64,000 bases of DNA from Salegentibacter salegens (GCF_900142975.1 NZ_LT670848.1:2294001-2358000); one strand, 5' to 3'; positions 8,733 through 18,058 are shown, counted from the first letter of the stretch. The notes: generated by a model from the letters alone, not told the origin. Made by a program: numbers and translations.

Positions 8733-8820
8733 CAGAGAGGAAGGGATTCGAACCCTCGATACGCTTGTGGCGTATACACACTTTCCAGGCGTGCGCCTTC
8801 GACCACTCGGCCACCTCTCT
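8733..8820 (-). tRNA. tRNA-Ser (anticodon GGA)
   Basis: Read on the minus strand, the acceptor stem AGAGAGG pairs with CCTCTCT. The anticodon loop CTGGAAA carries GGA, complementary to plus-strand bases 8784-8786. The T loop GGTTCGAATCC is present. A long variable arm, as in class II tRNAs, is formed by TGTATACGCCACAAGCGTAT. At 88 bases the length fits serine tRNA. The 3' CCA is not encoded. Confidence 0.97.
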
Positions 8821-8892
8821 TTCTTAACGTTTTCTAAACGGTGCGCCAAATAACGAAAAAAAATATACTTCGTCAAGCATCTGCCGTTAATT

Positions 8893-9921
8893 TTATGACA
8901 TTTCCCCTCTAAGAGAGGTTTCAAAGATAGTTTTAAACACTTTAGGAGACAATTCTTTTCCTAAAAGATACATTAATTTAGCCACCGCAGCCTCAGTACT
9001 GATGTCTTTACCAGAAACCACACCTATTTTTTTAAGCTGAACACTGGTTTCATATTGCCCCATAACTACGCTTCCCCCAATACATTGAGTTACATTGACT
9101 ACAAATAATCCTTCAGAAATTTTTCTTTTCAGAATATCGAGAAACCAATCGTCACTGGGAGCATTCCCGCTTCCGTAAGTTTCCAGAACCACCCCTTTTA
9201 GTCCAGGTTTTGATAACATATATTCTACCGTTTTTGCATTAATTCCCGGGAAAATCTTTAAAATCAGCACTTCATTATTAAATCCGGTATGCAATTTTGT
9301 TCTTTGTCTTCGATTGGGACGCCATAATGCATTGTAATTAACCGAAAGATAAACCCCAGATTCTGCCAAAGGAGCATAATTTAAGGAAGCAAAAGCCTGG
9401 AAGTGTTCGGCATTAATTTTCGTAGTACGGTTAGCGCGATATAATTTATATTCAAAATAAAGTCCTACCTCAGCAATTACCGGCTTGCCATTTTTTTGTA
9501 AACCCGCAATTTGAATACTGGTAATAAGGTTTTCTTTGGCATCTGTTCTTAAATCTCCAATAGGTAATTGGGATCCTGTAAAAATAATGGGCTTGGTTAA
9601 ATTCTCGAACATAAAACTGAGCGCTGATGCCGTGTAAGACATAGTATCGCTGCCGTGCAGTACTACAAAACCATCATAAGCATCAAAATTCTCATTAATT
9701 GTATTTGCGACTTTCACCCAGCATTCCACATTCATATTAGAGGAATCTATAGGGTCGCCAAAACTCAAGGTATCTATCTCGTGCTCCAGGATTTTAAGCT
9801 CGGGAATATTTTGTAGTAATTCATCAAAATTAAAGGCTTTAAGGGCTCCAGAATCATAATCCTTAATCATACCTATAGTCCCGCCGGTATAAATAAGTAA
9901 GATTTTAGCTCTTTTCTTCAT
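8893..9921 (-). CDS. ansA: Type I L-asparaginase
   Basis: The product hydrolyses asparagine to aspartate and ammonia. The N-terminal catalytic motif IYTGGTIGM holds the first nucleophilic Thr. The second motif, VLHGSDTMSYTASAL, holds the Thr-Asp pair. Size (342 residues) and the absence of a signal peptide fit the cytoplasmic type I enzyme. The start overlaps the end of the upstream acyltransferase gene by 17 bases, so the two are co-transcribed. The chain ends 72 bases from the tRNA-Ser gene, which is also on this strand. Confidence 0.94.
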   Translation of the reverse strand: MKKRAKILLIYTGGTIGMIKDYDSGALKAFNFDELLQNIPELKILEHEIDTLSFGDPIDSSNMNVECWVKVANTINENFDAYDGFVVLHGSDTMSYTASALSFMFENLTKPIIFTGSQLPIGDLRTDAKENLITSIQIAGLQKNGKPVIAEVGLYFEYKLYRANRTTKINAEHFQAFASLNYAPLAESGVYLSVNYNALWRPNRRQRTKLHTGFNNEVLILKIFPGINAKTVEYMLSKPGLKGVVLETYGSGNAPSDDWFLDILKRKISEGLFVVNVTQCIGGSVVMGQYETSVQLKKIGVVSGKDISTEAAVAKLMYLLGKELSPKVFKTIFETSLRGEMS

Positions 9922-11047
9922 ATAGCGCTTCTTTATTTATTACCGGATTTGCATACATTAATAAATAACTATTTAGCTCCAGGGCATTTTTAACATCCAC
10001 CCTTCGGCTAAGACGGCGCTCAAACTGCCTTTTTTCTTTATCTGAATATTTATTGGCATACGTTTCTGAATTCTTCAACAAATCGAATGCGATATAATTT
10101 GCCGGCCACAATTTGTAATTTTTATAGATATGCTGATCTATTTTTGTAGCCACTGCTTTAAGTTGTGCGTTTATAGAAGTATGTTCTCTCTCAATCTCTT
10201 CAAAAACTTCTTTTCCAAGTACTTCTCCCGCATTGATATGAATGCGACCTTTATTACCAAGCGCACCCTGCATAATAGAATTAAAATCTTCGTTAGCCGA
10301 TTTTACATATTCTTCTTTCATTCTTTTAGCAAGAAGTTCCGGCATTTTTAAAATATCGGTGGGATCAAATTCATAAGAAATCGCTACCGGAACAATTTTG
10401 AGCCCAGCAAAATATTCCGCCAAACTATTTTTCCCTTTAGCCATACCAAGCATCTTTAATACGCCTTGCTGGGTATAATCGCTTCCATCTTTAGTTCTGC
10501 CTTCTCTTTGCGCCATCCAAACAGATCGCCCATCCTCATGCAGCAGTTTTTTAATATATTCTGAAAGCACCATAGAACTCTTCAGCATTTCCCTGGGGCT
10601 AATTCCGCGTTTTACAAGAAAATTCCTGTTTAAACGGGACAAAGCCATAAGAAAAGGCTTTTGCACCAGGTTATCACCAATAGCCGAAGCCGTCATGATA
10701 AGCTCCTGCTCATAAAGGGTGGTGTTTAATAAGCAAGTATCCAGAATAATATCGCGATGATTGGAAATATAAAAATAAGCTTGATCGCTATTTAATTTAT
10801 CAAAACCATTGTAAGTAAGCCCTTCGGTACTTTTTTCAATAACTTTTAATACCGAATTATAAATTACTTTGGTTTGAAAATCTCTAATAGAATGGCATTC
10901 TCCCAATATGGTCGTAATTTCTTCTGAAGTTTTTTCAGGAAATGTAAACTGTAAAAGCGTTTTAACCATGGGGTGTCTCATGAACTCCTGCAAGGCAGGT
11001 TGCACCTCTTCATCCTTATAAAACCTTATGTCTTCGAATTCTTTCAC
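9905..11047 (-). CDS. Glycerol-3-phosphate/1-acyl-glycerol-3-phosphate acyltransferase family protein
   Basis: The central domain has the acyltransferase motif NHRDIILD (HxxxxD form), followed by a Gly/Arg block, RSVWMAQREGRTKDG, that matches the glycerol-phosphate binding region. Such enzymes transfer acyl chains in phospholipid or ornithine-lipid synthesis at the inner membrane. A GTG at 11047 gives a 380-residue protein starting MKEFEDIRFY. An upstream ATG at 11077 would add MFICLANTIC, which looks unlike family N-termini, so the GTG is preferred with moderate confidence. It lies between tatD and ansA in an apparent operon. No membrane helix is obvious. Confidence 0.82.
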   Translation of the reverse strand: MKEFEDIRFYKDEEVQPALQEFMRHPMVKTLLQFTFPEKTSEEITTILGECHSIRDFQTKVIYNSVLKVIEKSTEGLTYNGFDKLNSDQAYFYISNHRDIILDTCLLNTTLYEQELIMTASAIGDNLVQKPFLMALSRLNRNFLVKRGISPREMLKSSMVLSEYIKKLLHEDGRSVWMAQREGRTKDGSDYTQQGVLKMLGMAKGKNSLAEYFAGLKIVPVAISYEFDPTDILKMPELLAKRMKEEYVKSANEDFNSIMQGALGNKGRIHINAGEVLGKEVFEEIEREHTSINAQLKAVATKIDQHIYKNYKLWPANYIAFDLLKNSETYANKYSDKEKRQFERRLSRRVDVKNALELNSYLLMYANPVINKEALYEEKS

Positions 11048-11096
11048 GCAAATTGTGTTAGCTAGGCAAATGAACAAATTTTAATTATAACCTTCT

Positions 11097-11864
11097 TTAT
11101 ATCCCAAATATATCTTTTGAGTTCTGGGTGGTTATTTCAGCGATTTCAGCCAGTGGTTTTTCATATATTTCAGCAAGTTTTTCTGCTACTTTTATAAGAT
11201 ACTCAGGTTCGTTGCGCTTCCCACGAAAAGGCGTTGGGGACAAATACGGCCCATCGGTTTCCAGTACGATCTCGCTAAGCGGGATTTCATTCAGAAATTT
11301 ATCAATTTTTCCGTTTTTAAAAGTAACCACACCACCAATTCCAAGTTTTAGATTATAAGAAAGGGCACGTTTGGCTTGCTCCAGGTTTCCCGTAAAACAA
11401 TGGAAAATGCCAAAAAGATCATCATTTTTTTCTTCTTCTAAAATATCAAAAATTTCATCAAAAGCCTTTCTACAATGAATTACAATGGGAAGCTTGTATT
11501 TTTTTGCGAGTTTTATTTGCCACCTAAAAGCTTCCTGCTGAATTTCCAGGGTACTTTTATCCCAATGCAAATCTATACCAATCTCACCCACCGCATAAAA
11601 CCTTCTTCTTTCAAACTGCTCTTCTACATGTTTTAATTCTTCCTCAAAATGCTCTTGAACATGAGTTGGATGCAAGCCCATCATTAAAAAAACATTCTCG
11701 GGATAACGAGCTTCCAGCTCGTACATCGCCTCTGTGGTTTCAGAATCAATGGCAGGTAGAAAAAACCGTTCTATATTTTGCTGAAAGGCGTTTTCTATAA
11801 GCTCGTCCCTGTCGTTTTCGTAATCTTCGCTGTAAAGATGTATGTGCGTATCGGTTAAAATCAT
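11097..11864 (-). CDS. tatD: TatD-family metal-dependent hydrolase (DNase)
   Basis: The 255-residue product is a TIM-barrel metallohydrolase. Metal ligands are visible as DTHIHL at the N-terminus, GEIGID near residue 95, IHCRKAF, FHCFTG and the late Asp in LETDGPYL. Family members act as 3'-5' exonucleases or nucleic-acid phosphodiesterases in DNA repair or RNA quality control. The length is normal. The gene is divergent from the retropepsin-like gene at 11917 across about 50 bases, and is followed on its own strand by the acyltransferase gene. Confidence 0.92.
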   Translation of the reverse strand: MILTDTHIHLYSEDYENDRDELIENAFQQNIERFFLPAIDSETTEAMYELEARYPENVFLMMGLHPTHVQEHFEEELKHVEEQFERRRFYAVGEIGIDLHWDKSTLEIQQEAFRWQIKLAKKYKLPIVIHCRKAFDEIFDILEEEKNDDLFGIFHCFTGNLEQAKRALSYNLKLGIGGVVTFKNGKIDKFLNEIPLSEIVLETDGPYLSPTPFRGKRNEPEYLIKVAEKLAEIYEKPLAEIAEITTQNSKDIFGI

Positions 11865-11893
11865 AAAAGCAAAAATAATTTATTTTGAAGACC

Positions 11894-11901
11894 TATCTTT
11901 G
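11894..11901 (+). promoter_or_regulatory. Possible -7 element for the retropepsin-like gene
   Basis: TATCTTTG fits TAnnTTTG and lies 15 bases before the ATG at 11917, in the short divergent region with tatD. No matching TTG was found at 17-23 bases upstream. Confidence 0.4.
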
Positions 11902-11916
11902 CGAAAAACATAAAGA

Positions 11917-12354
11917 ATGTCATCTTTAAAAAAATTACTGAAAGAAAAAGGCTTTAAACGCATTAAATTGAAATACACCAAAACCCAACACCTGGAATTG
12001 GTAGCCAAAATTAATAATATTGAAGGAAACTTTATTCTTGATACAGGAGCCTCCAGCACCTGCGTGGGCCTGGAAGCCGTAGAACACTTTAAACTTCTTG
12101 CAGAAGATAGTGATATAAAAGCTGCAGGCGCCGGCGCCACCAATATGCTAACACAAATCGCCCAAAAGAACCGGATAGAAATAAAAGGCTGGAAAAAGAA
12201 AAAAGTAGATCTCGTACTTTTTGACTTAAGACACGTAAACGAAGCCCTGGTAAACCACGAAGCCGAAAAGGTTCACGGAATTATTGGCGCCGATCTTTTA
12301 AGAAAAGGAAAAGCCGTTATAGACTACAAAGCTCCTGCACTTTATTTAAAATAG
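11917..12354 (+). CDS. Retropepsin-like aspartic protease domain protein
   Basis: The 145-residue product is a single-domain member of the retroviral-type aspartic protease fold. The catalytic signature is FILDTGASSTCV, with Asp at residue 42, and the later hydrophobic-Gly block HGIIGADLL matches the family flap/psi-loop partner. Such proteins act as homodimers. There is no signal peptide, so it is probably cytoplasmic. The substrate is unknown. It is a single-gene unit, divergent from tatD. Confidence 0.8.
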   Translation: MSSLKKLLKEKGFKRIKLKYTKTQHLELVAKINNIEGNFILDTGASSTCVGLEAVEHFKLLAEDSDIKAAGAGATNMLTQIAQKNRIEIKGWKKKKVDLVLFDLRHVNEALVNHEAEKVHGIIGADLLRKGKAVIDYKAPALYLK

Positions 12355-12427
12355 CTTTTACAAAGGGGAAATATCCCCTTGATTCGCGGACTGATGTTAA
12401 TTAAGTTTGATAAAATTAATGTTAGTA

Positions 12428-12538
12428 ATGTCTACAGTGTCTAAAAATAAACTCCGCCATCAACTCCTTTATGTAATATTAAGCATTTTCGTTGTAGGCG
12501 TTTTATTTTTGAACATACTGAACTTGTTTTTGTTTTGA
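12428..12538 (+). CDS. Possible 36-residue membrane peptide
   Basis: An ATG at 12428 opens a short frame ending at a TGA at 12536-12538. The product has a basic N-terminal third (MSTVSKNKLRHQLLYV) and then one long hydrophobic helix rich in Leu, Ile, Val and Phe. This fits a single-pass membrane peptide with its N-terminus inside. The strong hairpin terminator 18 bases downstream supports transcription. No homology can be claimed, and small frames with hydrophobic content arise by chance in A+T-rich DNA. Confidence 0.45.
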   Translation: MSTVSKNKLRHQLLYVILSIFVVGVLFLNILNLFLF

Positions 12539-12555
12539 TTTATTTATTTGAAATT

Positions 12556-12583
12556 AAAAAGGCAGCCTAACGGCTGCCTTTTT
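12556..12583. terminator. Bidirectional intrinsic terminator
   Basis: AAAAAGGCAGCC, a TAAC loop and GGCTGCCTTTTT form a perfect stem with A and T tracts on both sides. It can end both sucB transcription on the minus strand and the small frame or retropepsin-like transcript on the plus strand. Confidence 0.85.
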
Positions 12584-12605
12584 TGCTTTATAAATAGTCT
12601 GAAGT

Positions 12606-13892
12606 TTAAAGCTCAAGAGCTCTTTTAACATCATTATCCATCAATAATTCTTCAGGATTTTCTATAGCTTCTTTAATCGCTACAAGAAATCCAACAGATT
12701 CTTTACCATCAATAATCCTGTGATCGTAAGAAAGTGCTACATACATAATAGGACGAATTTCTACGTGACCATCTATAGCCACCGGACGTTCTACAATGTT
12801 GTGCATTCCTAAAATCGCACTTTGCGGAGGATTAATAATTGGTGTAGAAAGCATAGAACCAAACACTCCTCCATTAGTAATGGTAAAAGTACCACCGGTC
12901 ATCTCATCTAGGGTAATTTTCCCGTCACGGGCTTTTGTAGCCAGACGTTTTACCTCATCTTCTACTCCTCTAAAACTAAGGTTTTCAGCATTTCTTATTA
13001 CAGGAACCATTAAACCTTTTGGCCCTGAAACCGCAATACTAATATCTTTATAATCGAAAGTAATTTGGTGATCGCCATCTATCATGGAATTTACACCGGG
13101 ATATTGGTCTAGTGCACGCACTACGGCCAGCGTAAAGAAAGACATAAAGCCTAAACTTACCCCGTGTTTATCTTTGAATTCTTCTTTGTATTTTTTTCTT
13201 AAGTTGAAGATAGGCTGCATATCTACTTCATTAAAAGTAGTAAGCATCGCGGTATCATTTTTAACCGATACCAAACGCGAAGCTACTTTTCTACGTAGCA
13301 TAGACATTTTCTTCTTAGATTCTCCGCGTTTTCCTTTCCCCGGACTACCCATAGAAGCTTTTGCCTGTACTGCATCTTCCTTAGTTATTCGGCCATCTTT
13401 TCCGCTTCCTTCTACATCTTTAGCATCAACGCCTTTTTCGTCAAGGATCTTTTTAGCAGCAGGAGACGGGCTACCTTTTGCATGAGAATCCTGTTTTTGA
13501 GAAGGTGTGGAAGATTTAGAAGATTCCTGGGTTTTAGCCTCAGCCTCAGCCTTATCCTTATCTTCTTTCTCTTTTTTATCTGAAGAATCATCTTTTGAAG
13601 ATTCATCTTTCTCTTCTTTAGATTCTTTTTTATCATCACCTCCACCCGGCTTTTCAGCCTCAGTATCGATTAGACAAACAACTTCTCCCACAGCCACAGC
13701 ATCACCTTCCTCGGCTTTGAGCGTGATAATACCGCTGGCTTCAGCTGGAAGCTCTAATGTAGCTTTATCACTATCTACTTCTGCAATTGGCTGATCTTTT
13801 TCTACATAGTCGCCGTCTTCAACTAACCACTCGGCTATTTCAACTTCGGTTATAGATTCTCCCGGAGAAGGAACTTTCATTTCTAAGGCCAT
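12606..13892 (-). CDS. sucB: 2-oxoglutarate dehydrogenase E2 (dihydrolipoyl succinyltransferase)
   Basis: The product transfers the succinyl group from lipoamide to CoA in the TCA-cycle 2-oxoglutarate dehydrogenase complex. The N-terminal lipoyl domain has its modified Lys at residue 43 ([10 protein letters not shown]). A low-complexity Lys/Glu/Ser linker at about 80-140 leads to the peripheral subunit-binding domain ([31 protein letters not shown] is the region, shown here only in part by its SPAAKKIL start). The catalytic acyltransferase domain ends with the active-site HRIIDG. It lies directly downstream of sucA, 64 bases away, as expected for the pair. The gap holds a small repeat remnant. 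A strong terminator follows. Confidence 0.95.
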   Translation of the reverse strand: MALEMKVPSPGESITEVEIAEWLVEDGDYVEKDQPIAEVDSDKATLELPAEASGIITLKAEEGDAVAVGEVVCLIDTEAEKPGGGDDKKESKEEKDESSKDDSSDKKEKEDKDKAEAEAKTQESSKSSTPSQKQDSHAKGSPSPAAKKILDEKGVDAKDVEGSGKDGRITKEDAVQAKASMGSPGKGKRGESKKKMSMLRRKVASRLVSVKNDTAMLTTFNEVDMQPIFNLRKKYKEEFKDKHGVSLGFMSFFTLAVVRALDQYPGVNSMIDGDHQITFDYKDISIAVSGPKGLMVPVIRNAENLSFRGVEDEVKRLATKARDGKITLDEMTGGTFTITNGGVFGSMLSTPIINPPQSAILGMHNIVERPVAIDGHVEIRPIMYVALSYDHRIIDGKESVGFLVAIKEAIENPEELLMDNDVKRALEL

Positions 13893-13915
13893 GATCTTTG
13901 TTTTTATTTTTTATT

Positions 13916-13940
13916 GTCATTTCCGCGAAAGCGAAAACCT
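13916..13940. repeat. Repeat remnant between sucA and sucB
   Basis: GTCATTTCCGCGAAAGCGAAA forms a small hairpin around TTTCGC/GCGAAA. It resembles the GTCATTTCCGCGAAAGCGG half-repeats that are common between genes in this group, which I recall only as a general pattern. It occupies part of the 64-base gap inside the sucAB unit and does not look like a terminator. Confidence 0.4.
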
Positions 13941-13956
13941 TTAATTCTTTATTAAT

Positions 13957-16725
13957 TTATTCTTCTAAATTCTTGTCAAAAACACTTGCTATCACTTTAT
14001 TGTGACGTTTCTTAAATCTTACAGAACTTCCGGCAGCCGGCGATCCATAGAATTTTCTACTGCAAACTCTAAACTTTTTAGCTTCGTCATAATGAAGCAA
14101 CATATGCCCGTAAGCCCCCATATTTCTTGGTTCTTCTTGCGCCCACACTATATCGTCTGCATTTTTATATTTTTTGATCGCTTTTTGCATCTTTTCAATA
14201 GGAAGCGGGAACAATTGCTCCACACGAACTAAAGCTACATCATCACGATCATTTTCTTCTTTATATTCCAATAAATCGTAGTAAAATTTACCGGTACAAA
14301 AAACTAAAGATTTTACATCTTTAGCTTTTGCTTTTGGATCGTCTAATACTGGTTGAAAACTTCCTTCAGCAAAATCTTCTTTAGTTGAAATCACTTTAGA
14401 ATGTCTTAGCAAACTTTTGGGTGTAAAAATTACCAATGGTTTTCTAAAACCGGCTTTCATCTGTCTACGTAAGATATGAAACATATTGGCCGGTGTAGTA
14501 ACATCTGCCACATACATATTATCTTTTGCACAAAGCTGAAGAAAACGTTCCATCCTGGCTGAAGAGTGTTCTGCTCCCTGGCCTTCGTACCCGTGAGGTA
14601 AGAAAAGCACCAGACCGTTTTGTAATTTCCACTTGTCTTCTGCAGCAGAAATATACTGATCTATCATTATTTGTGCGCCATTTACGAAATCCCCAAACTG
14701 GGCTTCCCAAATAACGAGGGTCTTAGGACTTGCCATGGCATAACCATAATCAAATCCCATTACGCCATATTCTGAAAGCGGAGAGTTGTAGACGAAGAAA
14801 TCGCCATCCCTGCCTTCTATATTATTATGAAGAATAATTTCTTCTTCACTGTCTTCTACTTTTACAATTGCGTGACGGTGGGAGAAAGTACCTCTTTCAC
14901 TATCCTGCCCACTAATTCTAATATTATATCCTTCTTTCATTAAAGAACCATAAGCAAGATGCTCGCCCATAGCCCAATCTAGCTTATTATCTTCAAAATA
15001 TAATTGATGACGTAGATCTATGATCTTTTTCACCTTACGCATAAACTTCTTATCCTCCGGAAGTTTTGAAATAGCTTCAGCCACTGTATCAAGATCTTTT
15101 ATCTTGTAGGTGGTATCAAACTCTTTCATCATTTCTTCTTCCCTCACATTCTCAAAACCTTCCCACTCATCGTACATAAACGGGGTGATCTTAGTGGTTT
15201 CTTCTTTCCTGGAATCTTCTAAATTCTCTTCAAGATCTGCCTTATACTCTTCTTCCAGTTTTTTAAGGTAATCGTCGTCTATAATATTTGCCGACTTAAG
15301 CTTTTCGGCATAAATATCCATCGCATTTTCATGCTTGGAAATAGCTTTATATAACTTAGGCTGGGTAAATTTAGGTTCATCACCTTCGTTATGCCCATAT
15401 TTCCTGTAGCCTAATAAATCTATAAATACGTCTCGCTTAAATTTCATTCTAAAATCTAGAGCGAACATCATAGCGTGAACTACGGCTTCGGCATCATCAG
15501 CATTTACGTGTAATACCGGGGAAAGGGTTACCTTCCCTACATCGGTACAATACGTTGAAGAACGCCCGTCAAGGTAATTTGTAGTAAAACCTATTTGGTT
15601 ATTCACCACAATATGAATGGTTCCACCAGTCTGATAACCTTCCAGCTTCGCCATTTGTACTAATTCGTAAACCACACCCTGGCCTGCAATAGCAGCATCA
15701 CCATGTACAAGTATAGGAAGCACTTTCATATTATCACCATCGTAATGCCTGTCTTGCTTGGCTCTTGCAATACCTTCTACAACAGGACCCACCGCTTCAA
15801 GATGCGAAGGGTTTGGTGCAATATTTATATTTATTCCTTTACCATTATCGGTAAGGCGGCAGGAAGTCCAACCCAGGTGATACTTTACATCCCCGTCAAA
15901 AATATCCTGTTCGTAATCTTTACCATCAAACTCACTAAAAATATCTTTAGCGCTTTTGCCGAATATATTGGTAAGGGTATTTAAACGCCCCCGGTGGGCC
16001 ATACCCATCACGAAATCTCTTACGCCATAATCTGCTGCTTTTTCTATAAGCGCATCTAAGGCCGGGATTAAACTTTCTCCACCTTCCAGTGAGAAACGTT
16101 TTTGCCCTACATATTTTCTATGTAAAAATGATTCAAAAGAAACTGCCTGATTTAATTTCTTCAGGATTTTCTTTTTCTCATCATCATTAAAATTTGGATG
16201 ATTCTCATTTTTATTCAATTTATCCTGAATCCATTGAATTTCTTCCGGCTTCCGAATAAACATATATTCTATCCCGATAGATTCACAATAAACTTTCTCC
16301 AGGTGTTTTATTATATCACGAAGTTTGCTAGGGCCAATGCCCAGCATATCCCCGGCATTAAATTTAGTGTCCAGGTCGCTTTCTTCCAGTCCAAAATTAT
16401 CAATATCTAAAGTTGGCCGGTATTTACGGCGCTCTCTAACCGGGTTTGTTTTGGTAAACAAGTGCCCGCGGGTTCGGTAACCATCTATAAGTCTAATTAC
16501 CTTAAATTCTTTTGTAACGTGTTCTGGAATTTCTCCCTCCTGAAAATCTACAGGTGCTTCTTCCAGGGTTTCTGCAGAAACTCCGTTTTGTTGCATTCCA
16601 AAGTCAAAACCTTGAAAAAAAGCCCTCCAACTGGGCTCTACACTATCGGGGTACTGGAGATATTGATCGTAAAGTTCGGCGAAGTATGCCGTATGTGCAG
16701 CATTTAAAAATGAAAATCTATCCAT
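13957..16725 (-). CDS. sucA: 2-oxoglutarate dehydrogenase E1 component
   Basis: The 922-residue product is the thiamine-diphosphate-dependent E1 of the 2-oxoglutarate dehydrogenase complex, which decarboxylates 2-oxoglutarate and passes the succinyl group to E2. The N-terminus has the E1o signature FLNAAHTAYFAELYDQYLQ and the E2-contact segment. The active-site block AHRGRLNTL is present, as is the ThDP-binding stretch LVHGDAAIAGQGVVYE. The transketolase-like C-terminal half contains HGYEGQGAEHSSARMERFLQ. The length is normal. sucB follows on the same strand, and the E3 gene is not in the window. Confidence 0.96.
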   Translation of the reverse strand: MDRFSFLNAAHTAYFAELYDQYLQYPDSVEPSWRAFFQGFDFGMQQNGVSAETLEEAPVDFQEGEIPEHVTKEFKVIRLIDGYRTRGHLFTKTNPVRERRKYRPTLDIDNFGLEESDLDTKFNAGDMLGIGPSKLRDIIKHLEKVYCESIGIEYMFIRKPEEIQWIQDKLNKNENHPNFNDDEKKKILKKLNQAVSFESFLHRKYVGQKRFSLEGGESLIPALDALIEKAADYGVRDFVMGMAHRGRLNTLTNIFGKSAKDIFSEFDGKDYEQDIFDGDVKYHLGWTSCRLTDNGKGININIAPNPSHLEAVGPVVEGIARAKQDRHYDGDNMKVLPILVHGDAAIAGQGVVYELVQMAKLEGYQTGGTIHIVVNNQIGFTTNYLDGRSSTYCTDVGKVTLSPVLHVNADDAEAVVHAMMFALDFRMKFKRDVFIDLLGYRKYGHNEGDEPKFTQPKLYKAISKHENAMDIYAEKLKSANIIDDDYLKKLEEEYKADLEENLEDSRKEETTKITPFMYDEWEGFENVREEEMMKEFDTTYKIKDLDTVAEAISKLPEDKKFMRKVKKIIDLRHQLYFEDNKLDWAMGEHLAYGSLMKEGYNIRISGQDSERGTFSHRHAIVKVEDSEEEIILHNNIEGRDGDFFVYNSPLSEYGVMGFDYGYAMASPKTLVIWEAQFGDFVNGAQIMIDQYISAAEDKWKLQNGLVLFLPHGYEGQGAEHSSARMERFLQLCAKDNMYVADVTTPANMFHILRRQMKAGFRKPLVIFTPKSLLRHSKVISTKEDFAEGSFQPVLDDPKAKAKDVKSLVFCTGKFYYDLLEYKEENDRDDVALVRVEQLFPLPIEKMQKAIKKYKNADDIVWAQEEPRNMGAYGHMLLHYDEAKKFRVCSRKFYGSPAAGSSVRFKKRHNKVIASVFDKNLEE

Positions 16726-16763
16726 AAGTTGAAACTAATGTTTCTTTTGAGTGTAAAACACAG

Positions 16764-16771
16764 CAAAAATA
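16764..16771 (-). promoter_or_regulatory. Possible -7 element of sucA
   Basis: On the minus strand the sequence reads TATTTTTG, matching TAnnTTTG, and sits 38 bases before the sucA ATG. No TTG is at the expected upstream distance. Confidence 0.35.
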
Positions 16772-16942
16772 CAATTTTTAGAAAAAACAGGCGGCAGCAA
16801 ACTATATTTTTATCTTATGAATTATAAGAAGTTTAACATAGTAGAAACTTCAGGATGTGCCCAAAATTGTTTATTGTTTGCAAATGTATAAGGTGTAACC
16901 ACCTAAAAATTAAGAATTTCTCAATTGGAGTTTTGCCAGAAA

Positions 16943-17917
16943 TTATACGTTACGATTCATAAGCATTTCCCCAAATTCTCTTAACGGAAGTTTTTTCTCG
17001 TCAGAAATTTCAATTTTATCTAAAACATCAAAAGCTTTATTGGTGTATTTCTCTATTTCCTGCCGGGTTAATTCTGCAGCCCCGCTACTTTCAAAAAGAT
17101 TTTTAACCGCTTCTATTTTTCCTGAAGTTTCTGCAGGATTAATCGTGTATAAATGTTCCAACTGCTGGGCCTCGCTTTTTCCTGAAGTCTCTAAAGATTT
17201 TAAATAAAGAAAGGTCTTTTTATTTTCAATAATGTCCCCGCCGGGTTGTTTCCCAAAAGTTTCGGGATCTCCAAAAGCATCTAAATAATCGTCCTGAAGC
17301 TGAAAAGCAATTCCTAACAAGCGCCCAAATTCATAAACCGCCTCTTTACATTGTGTAGAAGTACCGGCAACGATGGCTCCCATTTGCAGGGAAGCCCCAA
17401 CAAGTACAGCGGTTTTAAATTCTATCATTTTAATATAATCCTCAATAGCTACATCGTCGCGGGTCTCAAAATCTATATCATACTGCTGGCCTTCACAAAC
17501 CTGAATAGCCGTTTTGGTAAATAAACGCGCTAATTCTTTAAAAGTTTCGCCCTCATAATTTTCAAAAAGCTGGTACGCGTTTATCAGCATAGCATCTCCC
17601 GAAAGAATTCCGGTGTTTATATCCCAACGTTCGTGTACGGTTTCGTTGCCCCGGCGCAAGGGCGCATCGTCCATAATATCGTCATGAACCAAAGAGAAAT
17701 TATGAAAAACCTCTATCGCAAGCGCCGCATCTAAAGCCTTCTTATAGTCAGCATCAAAAATATCGGTAGCCATAAGTACCAAAACCGGTCTTAAGCGTTT
17801 TCCGCCCAGGCCAAGAATATACTTCATAGGTTCATAAAGATTTTTAGGCTCTTTTACCTGCACTTTAAGATCTAAATACTCCTGAAAAGCTTCTCTATAT
17901 TGAGCAATGGACTTCAT
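16943..17917 (-). CDS. Polyprenyl (farnesyl/geranylgeranyl-type) diphosphate synthase
   Basis: The 324-residue product condenses isopentenyl diphosphate with allylic diphosphates. The first Asp-rich motif, DDIMD, is at 79-83 with the following Arg pair (APLRRGN). The second, DDYLD, lies near residue 212 in FQLQDDYLDAFGD. The early GGKRLRP block is also present. The chain-length-determining residues before the first motif are FHNFSLVH, with a bulky aromatic pair, which suggests a short- to medium-chain product, but this is inference. The gene precedes sucA on the same strand with a 217-base gap that holds no further gene. Confidence 0.92.
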   Translation of the reverse strand: MKSIAQYREAFQEYLDLKVQVKEPKNLYEPMKYILGLGGKRLRPVLVLMATDIFDADYKKALDAALAIEVFHNFSLVHDDIMDDAPLRRGNETVHERWDINTGILSGDAMLINAYQLFENYEGETFKELARLFTKTAIQVCEGQQYDIDFETRDDVAIEDYIKMIEFKTAVLVGASLQMGAIVAGTSTQCKEAVYEFGRLLGIAFQLQDDYLDAFGDPETFGKQPGGDIIENKKTFLYLKSLETSGKSEAQQLEHLYTINPAETSGKIEAVKNLFESSGAAELTRQEIEKYTNKAFDVLDKIEISDEKKLPLREFGEMLMNRNV

Positions 17918-17993
17918 ACCAAAAAATTTTTCCGGCTAAAATACATAATTGAGCGTACTTCAAATTCTATAAGAGAAGTTAAATTAATAAAAA

Positions 17994-18029
17994 CTAAGGA
18001 AACTTTTGTTGTTTTTTAAGTTTCCTTAG
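17994..18029. promoter_or_regulatory. Operator-like inverted repeat before the efflux operon
   Basis: CTAAGGAAACTT at 17994-18005 and AAGTTTCCTTAG at 18018-18029 are perfect 12-base inverted arms with a 12-base spacer. The repeat covers the predicted -33 element (TTG at 18009-18011) and ends just before the -7 element at 18032. Its place suggests a binding site for the TetR-family regulator encoded immediately downstream, giving autorepression of the whole efflux operon. Confidence 0.75.
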
Positions 18030-18039
18030 GTTAGTTTTG
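18009..18039 (+). promoter_or_regulatory. Predicted promoter of the TetR/efflux operon
   Basis: TTG at 18009-18011 and TAGTTTTG at 18032-18039, 20 bases apart, match the flavobacterial promoter pattern. The start codon of the regulator is 20 bases downstream. The perfect inverted repeat at 17994-18029 overlaps it. Confidence 0.6.
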
Positions 18040-18058
18040 CACGAAATTTATAGAAAAA

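Noticed and set aside
8727..8924. A 65-residue minus-strand frame spanning the tRNA
   Set aside because: It runs through the tRNA-Ser gene, so it is not a likely protein.
13412..13794. Ser- or Lys-rich frames on both strands
   Set aside because: They mirror the low-complexity Lys/Glu/Ser linker of sucB and carry no domain.
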